Assembly: GCA_047975765.1 (NCBI GenBank)
Contig: JBKEEF010000019.1
Coordinates: 1 to 53,979, forward strand
Origin: JAQWBS01 sp047975765
GTDB taxonomy: Bacteria; Pseudomonadota; Alphaproteobacteria; RF32; CAG-239
DNA length: 53,979 bases
Direction of reading: 5' to 3'
Part shown: in pieces, positions 1-8,386 of the stretch
Position numbering within the stretch: position 1 is the first letter of the stretch
Layout: each line of letters opens with the position of its first letter
Made by a program: the position numbers and the translations under genes
Notes under the pieces: model-generated
The model's input: only the letters and a program-made list of their open reading frames with translations
What the model was told of the DNA's origin: nothing
The model's database searches: none

Positions 1-1709
1 CCAGTAATCACAGTGCCTCCAAGATTTGCAATCTTATTGTCTGTCACCATAGGACGGAAGGTTGTGCCATCCGCAAAGTTGATGGTTGCATTTGCAAGCG
101 AGAAATTGGTTCTTTGTCCGAGTGGGTCATTGATATAGTCTTGAGCTTCTTCAAATAAGGCCGCAAAATCCCCCTCATAGATATTAATCTCACCACCATA
201 CTCACTATTGTCTCCCCAAAGATACATTGAGCCAGCTCCGCTCATGTTGATAATGCCTGTTTTGGCATCGGCTCCTGTATATGTATTGTTTTCATAAATA
301 CCATTAACACTATCGGAAATCGTATAGAAAAGCTTGCTGCTAAGTGGATCTCTTACATTGATTGAACTATTGGCAATTGTATCAAAGTTTATAATTGCAT
401 CTCCTGATTGACCTTCATAAATAACGTCCTCACTTCCTGATTTGTAAATTATTTTATAGGAAGAACCTGAGAAGGTTATAGAGTTTAGTTTTTTAATTTC
501 ATTTTCAGAACCTACAAAGAAGATAACTTTATTATCTTCAAAAAGAATGCTTCGTTTTGCTTCAGTTGTTGCAAGATTCAGTATACCTTTATCATTATTA
601 TAAATTGCTCCACCAGAAGCATCAGAACTTGTTGAACTTGCATAATTACCAATAAAATCGCCGGTGATGGTGTTGATGATGGAAGAGCTTTCATTATAAA
701 TCGCCCCACCTTGAGCATTAGAACTTGTTGAACTTACATAATTTCCAATAAAGTCGCCAGTGATATTGCCAATAGTTGAATTAACATTATTATAAATTGC
801 GCCACCATAAGCAGCATTATTGCTTGAAGCATAGTTTTGGATAAAATGACCATTGAGATTATTGATAATTCCACGATTTTCAATTGCACCGCCATGTGCC
901 TCATAGGCATCGGATAATGTGTTATTTTCGATAAAACTACCCGTAATACTATCTATTACATCAATATTAGAGATAGAGATTGCTCCACCACAAGAAAATA
1001 GTCCATTACAATCTGAATATCCCAAAGGATTTGATTTTTGATAAGATATGCCGACAAAATCAGAGTCGATATTACCCACTAAAGAATCTTGCCTAATATT
1101 TAGAGTTGGTCTCTCATCTCGAGGACCATATGCATATTGGAAATATTTTGTGTCGTTATTTGGAAGATTGATGGTAATGGTGTTTATGTCATTTTCTGCT
1201 GTTTCATGGATTGAAATATCTTGTACATTATTAATATAGGCAACACCTTCGCCATCTGAAAGCACAATTTTGTAAAACTCTTCAACAAGCACATCATTCT
1301 CGTCTAGTTTGGAAATGGAGAAGTGTTTATCTTCGGAGCTGGTTGCAACAATGTCATATCCTGAAGGGGGGATGGCATTGCTATCAAAGGCAAAATAGTT
1401 TCCGTCATATTCAAAATCTGCATCTTCTTGGATTGTAGGAATCAAATTTCCAGCAGGGGTTGAAGCAATCTTTGTTGCAAGAGCATCATCTTCTGGCATG
1501 AAATAGTAATTTGTGCCATTGATTTTGACTTCAATGTAACCGTCTGCGTATTTTTCAATCAAAGAAAATGGAGTTTCAGGCGAGTAGGCTTGAATGTTTT
1601 CTCTGAGCTTGCTGAGTGTTGAAATGGGTTCATATGCAACAACAGAACGTGCTCCTAAAAGAAGCATAGAAAGAGTTAGAAGAGATGAGCAAATTGACTT
1701 TCTGTTCAT
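1..1709 (-). CDS. Pmp-like repeat surface protein (5' part, runs off window)
   Basis: Open frame from an ATG at 1709 to the left edge, so only the N-terminal part (about 569 residues) is visible. It starts MNRKS followed by a hydrophobic stretch, consistent with a signal peptide. Roughly residues 240-370 carry repeated GGAI(Y/E/S)N and F(I)xN motifs, the repeat pair that defines chlamydial polymorphic membrane proteins (Pmp), which are beta-helical autotransporter passengers. A beta-barrel would lie outside the window. It is paralogous to the gene at 52523: same first four residues, same upstream DNA, same repeats. It has its own promoter behind the ctrA terminator. Adhesion or surface display is inferred from the family; the exact role is unknown. 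Confidence 0.8.
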   Translation of the reverse strand, partial: MNRKSICSSLLTLSMLLLGARSVVAYEPISTLSKLRENIQAYSPETPFSLIEKYADGYIEVKINGTNYYFMPEDDALATKIASTPAGNLIPTIQEDADFEYDGNYFAFDSNAIPPSGYDIVATSSEDKHFSISKLDENDVLVEEFYKIVLSDGEGVAYINNVQDISIHETAENDINTITINLPNNDTKYFQYAYGPRDERPTLNIRQDSLVGNIDSDFVGISYQKSNPLGYSDCNGLFSCGGAISISNIDVIDSITGSFIENNTLSDAYEAHGGAIENRGIINNLNGHFIQNYASSNNAAYGGAIYNNVNSTIGNITGDFIGNYVSSTSSNAQGGAIYNESSSIINTITGDFIGNYASSTSSDASGGAIYNNDKGILNLATTEAKRSILFEDNKVIFFVGSENEIKKLNSITFSGSSYKIIYKSGSEDVIYEGQSGDAIINFDTIANSSINVRDPLSSKLFYTISDSVNGIYENNTYTGADAKTGIINMSGAGSMYLWGDNSEYGGEINIYEGDFAALFEEAQDYINDPLGQRTNFSLANATINFADGTTFRPMVTDNKIANLGGTVIT

Positions 1710-1729
1710 TAGTTCTACATCCTGTCATA

Positions 1730-1759
1730 ATTATAGTTTATTCCTAATTTCAATTGTAA
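1730..1759 (-). promoter_or_regulatory. Promoter of the left Pmp-like gene
   Basis: On the minus strand TTACAA, an 18-base spacer and TATAAT lie 20-50 bases before the ATG at 1709. The same block (TTATGTTACA followed by ATAGGAAT-like and ACAGGATGT) occurs before the paralogue at 52523, which argues that it is a real control region. Confidence 0.6.
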
Positions 1760-1765
1760 CATAAG

Positions 1766-1781
1766 TTTAACAATTGTTAAA
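1766..1781. promoter_or_regulatory. Palindromic operator candidate, TTAA-N6-TTAA
   Basis: TTTAACAATTGTTAAA is a perfect 16-base palindrome just upstream of the -35 box. The right paralogue has an inverted repeat of the same form at the same place (52437-52454). CtrA boxes in Caulobacter are TTAA-N7-TTAA; the spacing here is six, so a CtrA assignment is only a hypothesis. Confidence 0.5.
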
Positions 1782-1845
1782 GAAAAAACTAACTTTAGTT
1801 AGTATAGGAGTTTTTATTAAATCTACTTGAAGGTGCTGTTCAGAA

Positions 1846-1872
1846 ATAAAAAAAAAGCCCCAAAATAGGGCT
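1846..1872 (-). terminator. Terminator of ctrA
   Basis: Read on the minus strand: stem AGCCC/GGGCT with a seven-base loop, then about ten T. It lies 20-50 bases after the ctrA stop and separates ctrA from the adhesin gene downstream. Confidence 0.8.
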
Positions 1873-1893
1873 CTTCTTTAGAAATTTAGAAAT

Positions 1894-2580
1894 TTATTTC
1901 TTTTCGTCTGGGTCACGAAGAACATAGCCACGCCCCCAAACAGTTTCAATATAGTTTTTACCACCAGAAGCTTTTTCAAGCTTTTTACGAAGCTTGCAGA
2001 TGAACACATCAATAATTTTGAGCTCTGGTTCATCAATACCGCCATAGAGGTGGTTCAAGAATTGGTCTTTATTCAAAGTTGAGCCTTTTCTCAAAGAAAG
2101 AAGCTCCATAATGCCATATTCTTTTCCAGTTAAGTGAATTTGTTTTGCTCCAACATTAACAGTTTGAGTGTCAAGATTGACTTCAATATCGCCTGTTCTA
2201 ATGATTGAATTAGAATGTCCTTTGGAACGTCTAACAATCGCATGAATGCGGGCAAGAAGTTCAGATTTATCAAAAGGCTTTGTGAGATAATCGTCCGCAC
2301 CAAAACCAAGGCCCTTTACCTTTTTATCAGGTTCAGAAAGGCCAGAAAGAATGAGTACCGGAGTGTTGATTTTTGAGGAACGAAGATTTTTCAAAACTTC
2401 ATATCCGTTCATATCCGGCAACATAAGGTCTAAGATAATAATATCATAATCATATAACTTGCCAATTTCCAAGCCATCTTCACCGAGGTCGGTGGTATCT
2501 ACTATCATGCCTTCTTTTTTGAGCATGGTTTCAATGCTTTGGGATACAGCGTAATCGTCTTCAACTAATAAAACACGCAT
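1894..2580 (-). CDS. ctrA: Cell-cycle response regulator CtrA
   Basis: OmpR-type response regulator of 228 residues. Receiver domain at residues 1-120 with the acidic pair Asp8/Asp9, phospho-acceptor Asp51 (LDLMLPD), Ser79 and Lys101 (TKPF). Winged-helix DNA-binding domain from about residue 125 to 222 (HLTGKEYGIMELL, RGYVLRD). The RSKGHSNSIIRTG linker and Asp51 numbering match Caulobacter CtrA, the master regulator of the alphaproteobacterial cell cycle and of flagellar and surface genes. The C-terminus ends DEKK rather than in the two alanines that form the Caulobacter degradation tag, so ClpXP control may differ. Divergent from fliI across 246 bases. Confidence 0.93.
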   Translation of the reverse strand: MRVLLVEDDYAVSQSIETMLKKEGMIVDTTDLGEDGLEIGKLYDYDIIILDLMLPDMNGYEVLKNLRSSKINTPVLILSGLSEPDKKVKGLGFGADDYLTKPFDKSELLARIHAIVRRSKGHSNSIIRTGDIEVNLDTQTVNVGAKQIHLTGKEYGIMELLSLRKGSTLNKDQFLNHLYGGIDEPELKIIDVFICKLRKKLEKASGGKNYIETVWGRGYVLRDPDEKK

Positions 2581-2672
2581 TTAATAACCCTCCATAAATA
2601 TTTTGAGCGAATTCGTATGTGAATTTATAATAACCTCTAAAATTTAATTTGTTAACTTTTTTGAAACACCTG

Positions 2673-2686
2673 TTAATAATTATTAA
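2673..2686. promoter_or_regulatory. Palindrome TTAA-N6-TTAA upstream of ctrA
   Basis: TTAATAATTATTAA is a perfect palindrome about 95 bases before the ctrA start and 140 before fliI. Its TTAA halves have the same six-base gap as the two adhesin dyads. It may be an autoregulatory CtrA site, but such sequences are common in AT-rich DNA. Confidence 0.3.
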
Positions 2687-2773
2687 TATTTGTTTTTTAT
2701 ATATATAAAACAAGGTGTTGTAGAGACAATATTCTCTTTAGTTATATATGAGCTGTGAACAAAGGCATAAAAA

Positions 2774-2803
2774 TTGGTGAAAATATATTATTTTGGTTAT
2801 AAT
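2774..2803 (+). promoter_or_regulatory. fliI promoter
   Basis: TTGGTG, an 18-base spacer and TATAAT end 23 bases before the TTG start of fliI. AAGGGGAG (2811-2818) and AGAAGG (2819-2824) follow as ribosome-binding sequences. Confidence 0.55.
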
Positions 2804-2826
2804 TTAGCCAAAGGGGAGAGAAGGTT

Positions 2827-4152
2827 TTGTTGGAAAATATAATAAAAGAAATCGAAACGATTGAAACGAATACGTATTTTGGTTCAGTTACTGCTGTTCA
2901 AGGCCTATTTATTGAGGTGAGCGGTATTCGTGCACAACTCAGCATTGGTGATAGATGTAAGGTCTATAATAACCGAGGAAAAATTGTTCCTTGTGAACTT
3001 GTGAGTTTTAAAAATGATAAGTTTTTATTCATGCCGTACGATTCTCTTAATGGAATTGGCTTGGGCTGTCGCGTCGAAATGGAAAACTCAAAACCTGTTA
3101 TCTATCCACATATTTCATGGTTAGGAAGAATTATTAACTCTTTTGGAGAACCAATTGATGATAAAGGTCCTCTGATTAAGGGAGATAAGCCATATTACAT
3201 TAAAGCAGCTCCTCCAATTGCAAGTAAAAGACAGAGAGTGAGGGGAAAAGTTGATTTAGGCGTAAGAGCGGTTAATACCTTCCTAACAATTTGTAAGGGA
3301 CAACGTATGGGGATTTTTGCTGGTTCTGGTGTGGGAAAATCTACGTTGATGTCTATGATGGCAAAAAATACAGATTCTGATGTTTCTGTGATTGGATTAA
3401 TTGGAGAACGTGGTAAAGAAGCAAATGAGTTTGTGGAAGATGTGTTGGGACCAGAAGGTTTGAAAAAATCTGTTTTGGTTTTGGCAACATCTGATGAAAG
3501 TGCTTTGATGCGTCGTCAGGCAGCTTATACTTCAATGGCAGTTGCAGAATATTTCAGAGATTTGGGTAATAATGTGCTCTGTATGATGGATTCTATCACC
3601 CGTTTTGCCATGGCACAAAGAGAAATCTCTTTAAGTGTGGGCGAACCACCAGCATCAAAAGGTTACACACCAAGTGTATTTGCAGAACTTCCTAAGCTTC
3701 TTGAAAGAGCTGGACCAGGAACCGATAAAGGAACCATCACAGGGCTTTTCACAGTGTTGGTGGATGGTGACGATCATAATGAACCAATCTCTGATGCTGT
3801 TCGTTCCATTGTGGATGGTCATATCGTTTTGGATAGAGCAATTGCGGAGCGAAATCGTTATCCGGCAATTAATATTCTTCGTTCAGTTTCTCGTACGATG
3901 CCAGATTGTAATAATGATGAAGAAAATGCACTGGTTAATAAAGCCAGAAAATATATTTCTTCCTATGAAGATATGGCAGAACTTATCCGTTTGGGTGCTT
4001 ATAAAAAAGGTTCTAGTCGTGAGGTTGATGAAGCAATGTTTTATTATCCAATGATTGACAGCTTTTTGGCACAAAAGAAGAATGAAATAGTTCTTTTGTC
4101 AGAAGGTTACCAACAGCTCAAAGAAATTTTAGATACTGAATTTAAGGCATAG
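2827..4152 (+). CDS. fliI: Flagellum-specific export ATPase FliI
   Basis: F1-ATPase-beta-like ATPase of 441 residues that energises flagellar type III export at the inner membrane. Walker A GIFAGSGVGKST at about residues 162-173, Walker B region LCMMDSITR at about 251-259, then the typical GEPPASKGYTPSVFAELP segment that follows it in FliI. The start is TTG at 2827 or 2830, supported by the strong ribosome-binding sequence before it. fliJ follows after three bases. It could be a type III secretion ATPase in principle, but pairing with a FliJ-like coiled-coil gene and with ctrA favours the flagellum. No other flagellar genes lie in the window. Confidence 0.92.
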   Translation: MLENIIKEIETIETNTYFGSVTAVQGLFIEVSGIRAQLSIGDRCKVYNNRGKIVPCELVSFKNDKFLFMPYDSLNGIGLGCRVEMENSKPVIYPHISWLGRIINSFGEPIDDKGPLIKGDKPYYIKAAPPIASKRQRVRGKVDLGVRAVNTFLTICKGQRMGIFAGSGVGKSTLMSMMAKNTDSDVSVIGLIGERGKEANEFVEDVLGPEGLKKSVLVLATSDESALMRRQAAYTSMAVAEYFRDLGNNVLCMMDSITRFAMAQREISLSVGEPPASKGYTPSVFAELPKLLERAGPGTDKGTITGLFTVLVDGDDHNEPISDAVRSIVDGHIVLDRAIAERNRYPAINILRSVSRTMPDCNNDEENALVNKARKYISSYEDMAELIRLGAYKKGSSREVDEAMFYYPMIDSFLAQKKNEIVLLSEGYQQLKEILDTEFKA

Positions 4153-4155
4153 TCA

Positions 4156-4572
4156 ATGAAAAGCCCTCTCCAAACATTGAGCCGAATTCAAAAATGGAAT
4201 ATTGATGAACAGCGAAAAATTCTTGCCAACTATATGGAAGAAGAGATTAAGACTGAAAAAGAAATTGAGAGAGCTAATCTAGAATATGAAAATGAAAAAG
4301 AATTCAGTGAAGAGAATCCTCTTCTTGGAGATTTTGGAGCTTATACTAAAAAATATATCAGATATCGTAATAGGCTGGAAAAAAGGCTGAAAGCAATTAG
4401 AGAAAAAATCTCTGAACTTAGAGATATCATAACAGAACTTTTCAAAGAACAAAAAACCTATGACATTGTTGATGAGGGGCGTCAGAAACGTGAAGAGCAA
4501 GAGTTGGCACATAAAGAACAACAGATGCTTGATGAAATAGGAACGAATAATTATATTAAAACAAACAAGTAG
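4156..4572 (+). CDS. fliJ: FliJ-like flagellar export chaperone
   Basis: A 138-residue, highly charged, almost wholly helical protein (long E/K-rich heptads from residue 10 to 125), as expected for FliJ, the coiled-coil stalk that fits into the FliI hexamer and escorts export substrates. Sequence identity is too weak in this family to prove it; the call rests on length, coiled-coil character and position three bases after fliI in the same operon. Confidence 0.7.
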   Translation: MKSPLQTLSRIQKWNIDEQRKILANYMEEEIKTEKEIERANLEYENEKEFSEENPLLGDFGAYTKKYIRYRNRLEKRLKAIREKISELRDIITELFKEQKTYDIVDEGRQKREEQELAHKEQQMLDEIGTNNYIKTNK

Positions 4573-4603
4573 AGATATTTGTGTAAAAATATTCTAAATA
4601 GTA

Positions 4604-4642
4604 TTGATTATTATTTTCATTTAGATATTATAGTAACTATAA
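4604..4642 (+). promoter_or_regulatory. sodB promoter overlapped by a PerR-box-like dyad
   Basis: TTGATT, a 16-base spacer and TATTAT (4626-4631) form a promoter. Overlapping the -10 is TTATAGTAACTATAA (4628-4642), a perfect 6-3-6 inverted repeat that differs from the PerR consensus TTATAATNATTATAA at only two positions. A perR-like gene lies at 10854. Repression of sodB by PerR is an inference. Confidence 0.5.
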
Positions 4643-4666
4643 ATTTACTATAACAAGGAGAAAAAT

Positions 4667-5239
4667 ATGTTTTTTGAATTACCCCCTCTACCATATGAAA
4701 TGAATGCCCTTGCACCATATATGTCCGAAGAAACTTTGGAATATCACTATGGAAAACACCACAAAGCATATATTGATAACTTGAACAAACTCATTCCAGG
4801 AACAAAGTTTGAAAAAATGACTTTGGAAGAGATTGTTATCAATTCCGCAAATCAACCAGAATATGCAGGCATTTTTAATAATGCGGCACAGACTTGGAAT
4901 CATAATTTGTTCTGGAAGACAATGTCTCCAAATGGTGGTGGAAAACCTAAAGGTGAACTTTTGGCAAAAATTGAAAAAGATTTTGGCTCTTATGACAATT
5001 TCAAAGAGCAATTCAAAACAGCTGCATTAGGTCAGTTTGGAAGTGGTTGGGCTTGGCTCGTGGATAAAGATGGAAAACTTAGTGTGATGAAAACTGCTAA
5101 TGGTGATAATCCTCTGACACATGGTGCGAAAGCAATTATCGGTTTGGATGTTTGGGAGCATGCATATTATATCGACTATCGCAATCAAAGAGGGACTTAT
5201 GTCGATTCATACTTAGACCATCTTGTCAAATGGGACTAG
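4667..5239 (+). CDS. sodB: Iron superoxide dismutase
   Basis: Cytoplasmic Fe-type superoxide dismutase of 190 residues (usual length 190-200), converting superoxide to hydrogen peroxide and oxygen. Metal ligands His27, His79, Asp161 and His165 are all present (LEYHYGKHH, AAQTWNH, DVWEHAYYIDY). Gln75 in AAQTWNH and ALGQFGSGW mark the iron form. AAGGAG precedes the ATG at good spacing. Monocistronic between its own promoter and a shared terminator. Confidence 0.95.
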   Translation: MFFELPPLPYEMNALAPYMSEETLEYHYGKHHKAYIDNLNKLIPGTKFEKMTLEEIVINSANQPEYAGIFNNAAQTWNHNLFWKTMSPNGGGKPKGELLAKIEKDFGSYDNFKEQFKTAALGQFGSGWAWLVDKDGKLSVMKTANGDNPLTHGAKAIIGLDVWEHAYYIDYRNQRGTYVDSYLDHLVKWD

Positions 5240-5268
5240 TATCCTTTACAAATTATTATGCGTGCACA

Positions 5269-5304
5269 AAAAAAGAGAGGGGCTTTTGCCTCTCTCTTTT
5301 TTTG
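5269..5304. terminator. Bidirectional terminator (sodB / 5314 gene)
   Basis: GAGAGGGGC-TTTT-GCCTCTCTC stem with one G-T pair, A-run on the left and T-run on the right, placed between convergent genes. Confidence 0.85.
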
Positions 5305-5313
5305 TTGTATTAA

Positions 5314-6039
5314 TTAAGCCGCTTTTACGAATTTATGACAATAAAAATCATAAAATTTCGGATTAACTTCTTTTAGTTTCACTAAGTTGTTTTCAGAAAG
5401 AATTTTTGCCTGTCTTTTTTCCGAAATCATTTCAACAGCTTTAGCAAAGTCTTTTTCTTTAGCGGTTTCACAGGCTTCAAAAAATAGCTCCTCGTTAAAT
5501 TGGTTCAAGAGCTGTATTTTTTTTGCTTGGTCTTCCATCACGTTGGTTAATGCTGTAACGAAAGGAATGTTTTTATCTCTCATTTCTTTCGTTGGCAGAA
5601 TGGATGCTCTAAAAATAAGGTTATACCCAAGTTTTGAATTCGCTATTCTTGCTACATCACTGTTCTCTAGCGTTATGAGGTGCTTTTGTAAATAAAATAA
5701 GATATGTAATGCACTCATTGGCAACTTTTCATAAAGTGTGAAAAGCATGTCAACATCATTCAGAACCTCTAGATATTCATGAGCAGCATAACATCCGTTT
5801 CGCTCTTTGAAAATGAGAATAAAGTTATCAATCGGCATTGCTAAGATATCTTTTTGGGTCACTTCAAGCACTTCTTCAGCAAAATAACAGGTAGCATAAA
5901 GATCATTTTTATTCTTATAGTTTTTCATTGCCCATACCAAAATCTCATGAAATTGGAAAATGTTGATTTTTTCTTTAGTAACTTCGTCGATTTTCTTTTC
6001 TGCTGCTTTTTTACTTAAGTAGTTTAAGTTTAGTTTCAT
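5314..6039 (-). CDS. Protein of unknown function, 241 aa
   Basis: Not recognised. Soluble, no signal peptide or membrane segment, rich in Lys, Glu and Leu and predicted by eye to be mostly helical, with short repeat-like helical pairs (FAEEVLEV, AHEYLEVLNDVDMLF) that could be a helical-repeat fold. Starts MKLNLNYLS. The 77-base upstream gap has TAGACAAA at 6102-6109 and a near copy at 6081, a motif shared with several other unknown genes here. Confidence 0.7.
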   Translation of the reverse strand: MKLNLNYLSKKAAEKKIDEVTKEKINIFQFHEILVWAMKNYKNKNDLYATCYFAEEVLEVTQKDILAMPIDNFILIFKERNGCYAAHEYLEVLNDVDMLFTLYEKLPMSALHILFYLQKHLITLENSDVARIANSKLGYNLIFRASILPTKEMRDKNIPFVTALTNVMEDQAKKIQLLNQFNEELFFEACETAKEKDFAKAVEMISEKRQAKILSENNLVKLKEVNPKFYDFYCHKFVKAA

Positions 6040-6116
6040 AATTATAGGTTTTAATAGTAAGTTTAAAAATTTGTAACTATTAGACAGAATATACTATTTT
6101 TTAGACAAAGTAAATA

Positions 6117-6932
6117 TTATTTTGTAAGAAGATATGAAGAATTTATAGACATTTCGTTGCCAGAAATATATTTTTGAACCTGATATTTCCCAAAATCTTC
6201 AAAATTTACTGGAGTGTAGAAGAGTTGAGAAAGTTTTTCAGCATCTCTCACGATGATTTTTTGAACATCTTGATTGTAGATTTTTTCAATGAGTTGTTTT
6301 TTGCAAGGAATCATACTTGCCACAAAAACAAGGTCATATTTTGAATAGTCAACTTCAAGACAGTCTGAACAAATGAAGTTGAGATTTAAAGAAATTTTGG
6401 AACAATAGTTTTTTGAAATTTCAATTGCTTCTATGTCCAAGTCAACCAAGTCTATTTCATATTCATGTTTTGAGATATAATCTAAAATAACTGCGGTGAG
6501 GGGAAGAGAGCCAGAACCGACGAACGCAATTTTTTTGATGTTGTTTTCACATAAATCAATTAATGTCTTTTCTTGTGCTGTGATATTTTCATATTGCTTG
6601 AAATACCAAAAATCTTTAAGATTTTCATAAGTGATATTTGAAATTTCTGAGAATTTTTTACCCCAAAATTTTTCCATTTCCACTTCAGATTTATAAGAAA
6701 TATTTCTCAAACTTTCAGCAAGATTACACTGACAAAATTTGTTCATCAGATTATGACAGTGGTTGCAAATATGTGTATTGCATACTAAAGAATCATTAAT
6801 CAAGTTTGTTAAATATGTATTGATGACTTTATTATATGGCGAAAAATCTTTTTGCGTTGATAAAACAAGATTTGTATTTTTAAAAATATTAAAAATATCT
6901 TGCTCAACGAGGTTTAAATTTTCCGCTTCCAT
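6117..6932 (-). CDS. Nicotianamine synthase-like metallophore enzyme
   Basis: Resembles the nicotianamine synthase family (plant NAS, archaeal NAS, bacterial CntL-type staphylopine enzymes), which transfer aminobutyrate groups from S-adenosylmethionine to build metal-binding opine-type chelators. The diagnostic segment is FVGSGSLPLT at residues 137-146, then DLVDLDIEA (161-169) and a YDLVFVASMI-like strand, in the order seen in NAS. At 271 residues it has the same length as staphylococcal CntL. The N-terminal domain has an unusual Cys/His cluster (Cys51, 56, 59, 67, 69), which may bind metal. A Fur-like dyad lies about 60 bases upstream, fitting a metal-starvation gene. No opine dehydrogenase or transporter lies beside it in the window. 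Confidence 0.65.
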   Translation of the reverse strand: MEAENLNLVEQDIFNIFKNTNLVLSTQKDFSPYNKVINTYLTNLINDSLVCNTHICNHCHNLMNKFCQCNLAESLRNISYKSEVEMEKFWGKKFSEISNITYENLKDFWYFKQYENITAQEKTLIDLCENNIKKIAFVGSGSLPLTAVILDYISKHEYEIDLVDLDIEAIEISKNYCSKISLNLNFICSDCLEVDYSKYDLVFVASMIPCKKQLIEKIYNQDVQKIIVRDAEKLSQLFYTPVNFEDFGKYQVQKYISGNEMSINSSYLLTK

Positions 6933-6989
6933 TTTTTAGTCCTTTTCCTATTTACAAATTATTTTTTTACGATATATTTGTTTTATTAT

Positions 6990-7018
6990 TTGAGAATGAT
7001 TATCATTCATATTCTCAA
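6990..7018. promoter_or_regulatory. Fur-like operator between the NAS-like gene and dapE
   Basis: TTGAGAAT-N13-ATTCTCAA is a perfect 8-base inverted repeat. Nested inside is GAATGATTATCATTC (6994-7008), a perfect dyad around one central T and very close to the Fur-type core TGATnATCA. The two dyads are offset by three bases, as where two Fur dimers bind. Zur is an alternative regulator. Confidence 0.65.
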
Positions 7019-7058
7019 TAAAGCTAAAAATCAAGTAAAATTTTATAATGAGATAAAA

Positions 7059-8384
7059 ATGTCTAAAACTGTTGTTGATTTATCAAGTGACCTTATCAAA
7101 ATTCCAAGTCTGACCCCGTATGGTGAGGACATAGATGAAAAGTTTAAAGCTTGTGAAGAATGTATTGATTCGATTGAGGCTTTTCTAAAAGACAGAGGTG
7201 CTAAAACTCAAAAGCTTGTCTTTGAAGGTAGTTCAGAGAAATGGCCATATGCGGTGCCAAATCTTTATGCAGAGGTAAACTTTGGAGATGTCTCAGCAAA
7301 AGACCACAAGTTTATCTGCTATATGGGGCATATTGATGTTGTGCCTGTTGTTGATAAAAACTTATGGCAAAGAAAAAATCCTTTTTCAGGAAGAGTTGAG
7401 GGTGGTTTTGTCAAAGGTCGTGGTGCAACAGATATGAAATCTAGTGTTGCAGCGATTATGGCAACTTTTGAAGCACTAAAAGAAACAATGCCTGAAGGGG
7501 CAAATATTACATTAGGAGCAATTATCTCCGGTGATGAGGAGTGGGCAGCGGTGAATGGAACTGATAAAGTTTTGGGATGGATGCAAGAAAATGGCAAAAA
7601 TCCTGAAGCATTTTTGGTGGGTGAACCTTCATCGCAAGACTATCTCGGCACCAACATCAAAGTTGGACGTCGAGGTTCTCTCACTGGTTTGATAGATGTT
7701 AGGGGAATATCTGGACACGTCGCCAACGAAAAAGGGTTTAAAAATCCAATCAAAGCATTGGGCTCCGCTTTGATTCTTTTGGACCAAAAACAATGGAAAG
7801 ACGGAACCAACTATTTCCCTAACACCAATCTAGAAGTAGTATCTGTTGAAAGTGGAAAAATTGGGCAGGGAACAAATCTTATTCCTGAACAAGCTAGAGC
7901 AAATTATAATATTCGTTTTACACCGAAACAAACACCTGAAAAACTATTGAAAGACTTGAAGGATATTATTCTAAATCCTCCAAAATTTCTGAAAAATCTT
8001 CCTGATTATGAAGTGCTCATCAATAATATTGATAGCATTATTACAGCTAATATTGCAGGTGCATCAGAGGGATATTATGCTAAACCAGATAAATTTGCTG
8101 AAAGTGCGAAAAAGGCAATTTCTGAGGTCTTGGGAGTAGAGTCTTCTTATGATGGTTCTGGTGGTTCAACAGATGGTCGTTTTGTTCATAAATATTTTCC
8201 GAAAGCACAAATTATTGAACTTGGTGTTCCTGAGCGTGGAGGAATTATTGGTTCTGAGAAAACAAAGGATTATGAACAAAAAGGTGGAATGCACCAAATT
8301 GATGAACGTGTTGCGGTTAAAGATGTGGTCAATTTGCAAAAACTTTATCAAAAAACAATCATAAACTATGCACAAGGGAGATAG
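7059..8384 (+). CDS. dapE: Succinyl-diaminopimelate desuccinylase
   Basis: M20 metallopeptidase of the lysine and peptidoglycan (meso-diaminopimelate) pathway; splits N-succinyl-LL-diaminopimelate. Zinc-site residues: His91 and Asp93 in GHIDVVP, Asp125 in GRGATDMK, the SGDEEW acidic pair at 160/161 and GEPSS; the late GGSTDGRF segment and GRRGSL are DapE hallmarks. The ATG at 7059 is chosen rather than 6978, because the upstream 27 codons encode nothing conserved and overlap the Fur-like operator. At 441 residues it is longer than the usual ~380, mostly by loops. Divergent from the NAS-like gene, followed two bases later by a GNAT. Confidence 0.85.
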   Translation: MSKTVVDLSSDLIKIPSLTPYGEDIDEKFKACEECIDSIEAFLKDRGAKTQKLVFEGSSEKWPYAVPNLYAEVNFGDVSAKDHKFICYMGHIDVVPVVDKNLWQRKNPFSGRVEGGFVKGRGATDMKSSVAAIMATFEALKETMPEGANITLGAIISGDEEWAAVNGTDKVLGWMQENGKNPEAFLVGEPSSQDYLGTNIKVGRRGSLTGLIDVRGISGHVANEKGFKNPIKALGSALILLDQKQWKDGTNYFPNTNLEVVSVESGKIGQGTNLIPEQARANYNIRFTPKQTPEKLLKDLKDIILNPPKFLKNLPDYEVLINNIDSIITANIAGASEGYYAKPDKFAESAKKAISEVLGVESSYDGSGGSTDGRFVHKYFPKAQIIELGVPERGGIIGSEKTKDYEQKGGMHQIDERVAVKDVVNLQKLYQKTIINYAQGR

Positions 8385-8386
8385 CT

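Noticed and set aside
6978..7058. Longer dapE start at 6978
   Set aside because: The added codons are hydrophobic and non-conserved and would place the Fur-like operator inside the gene.
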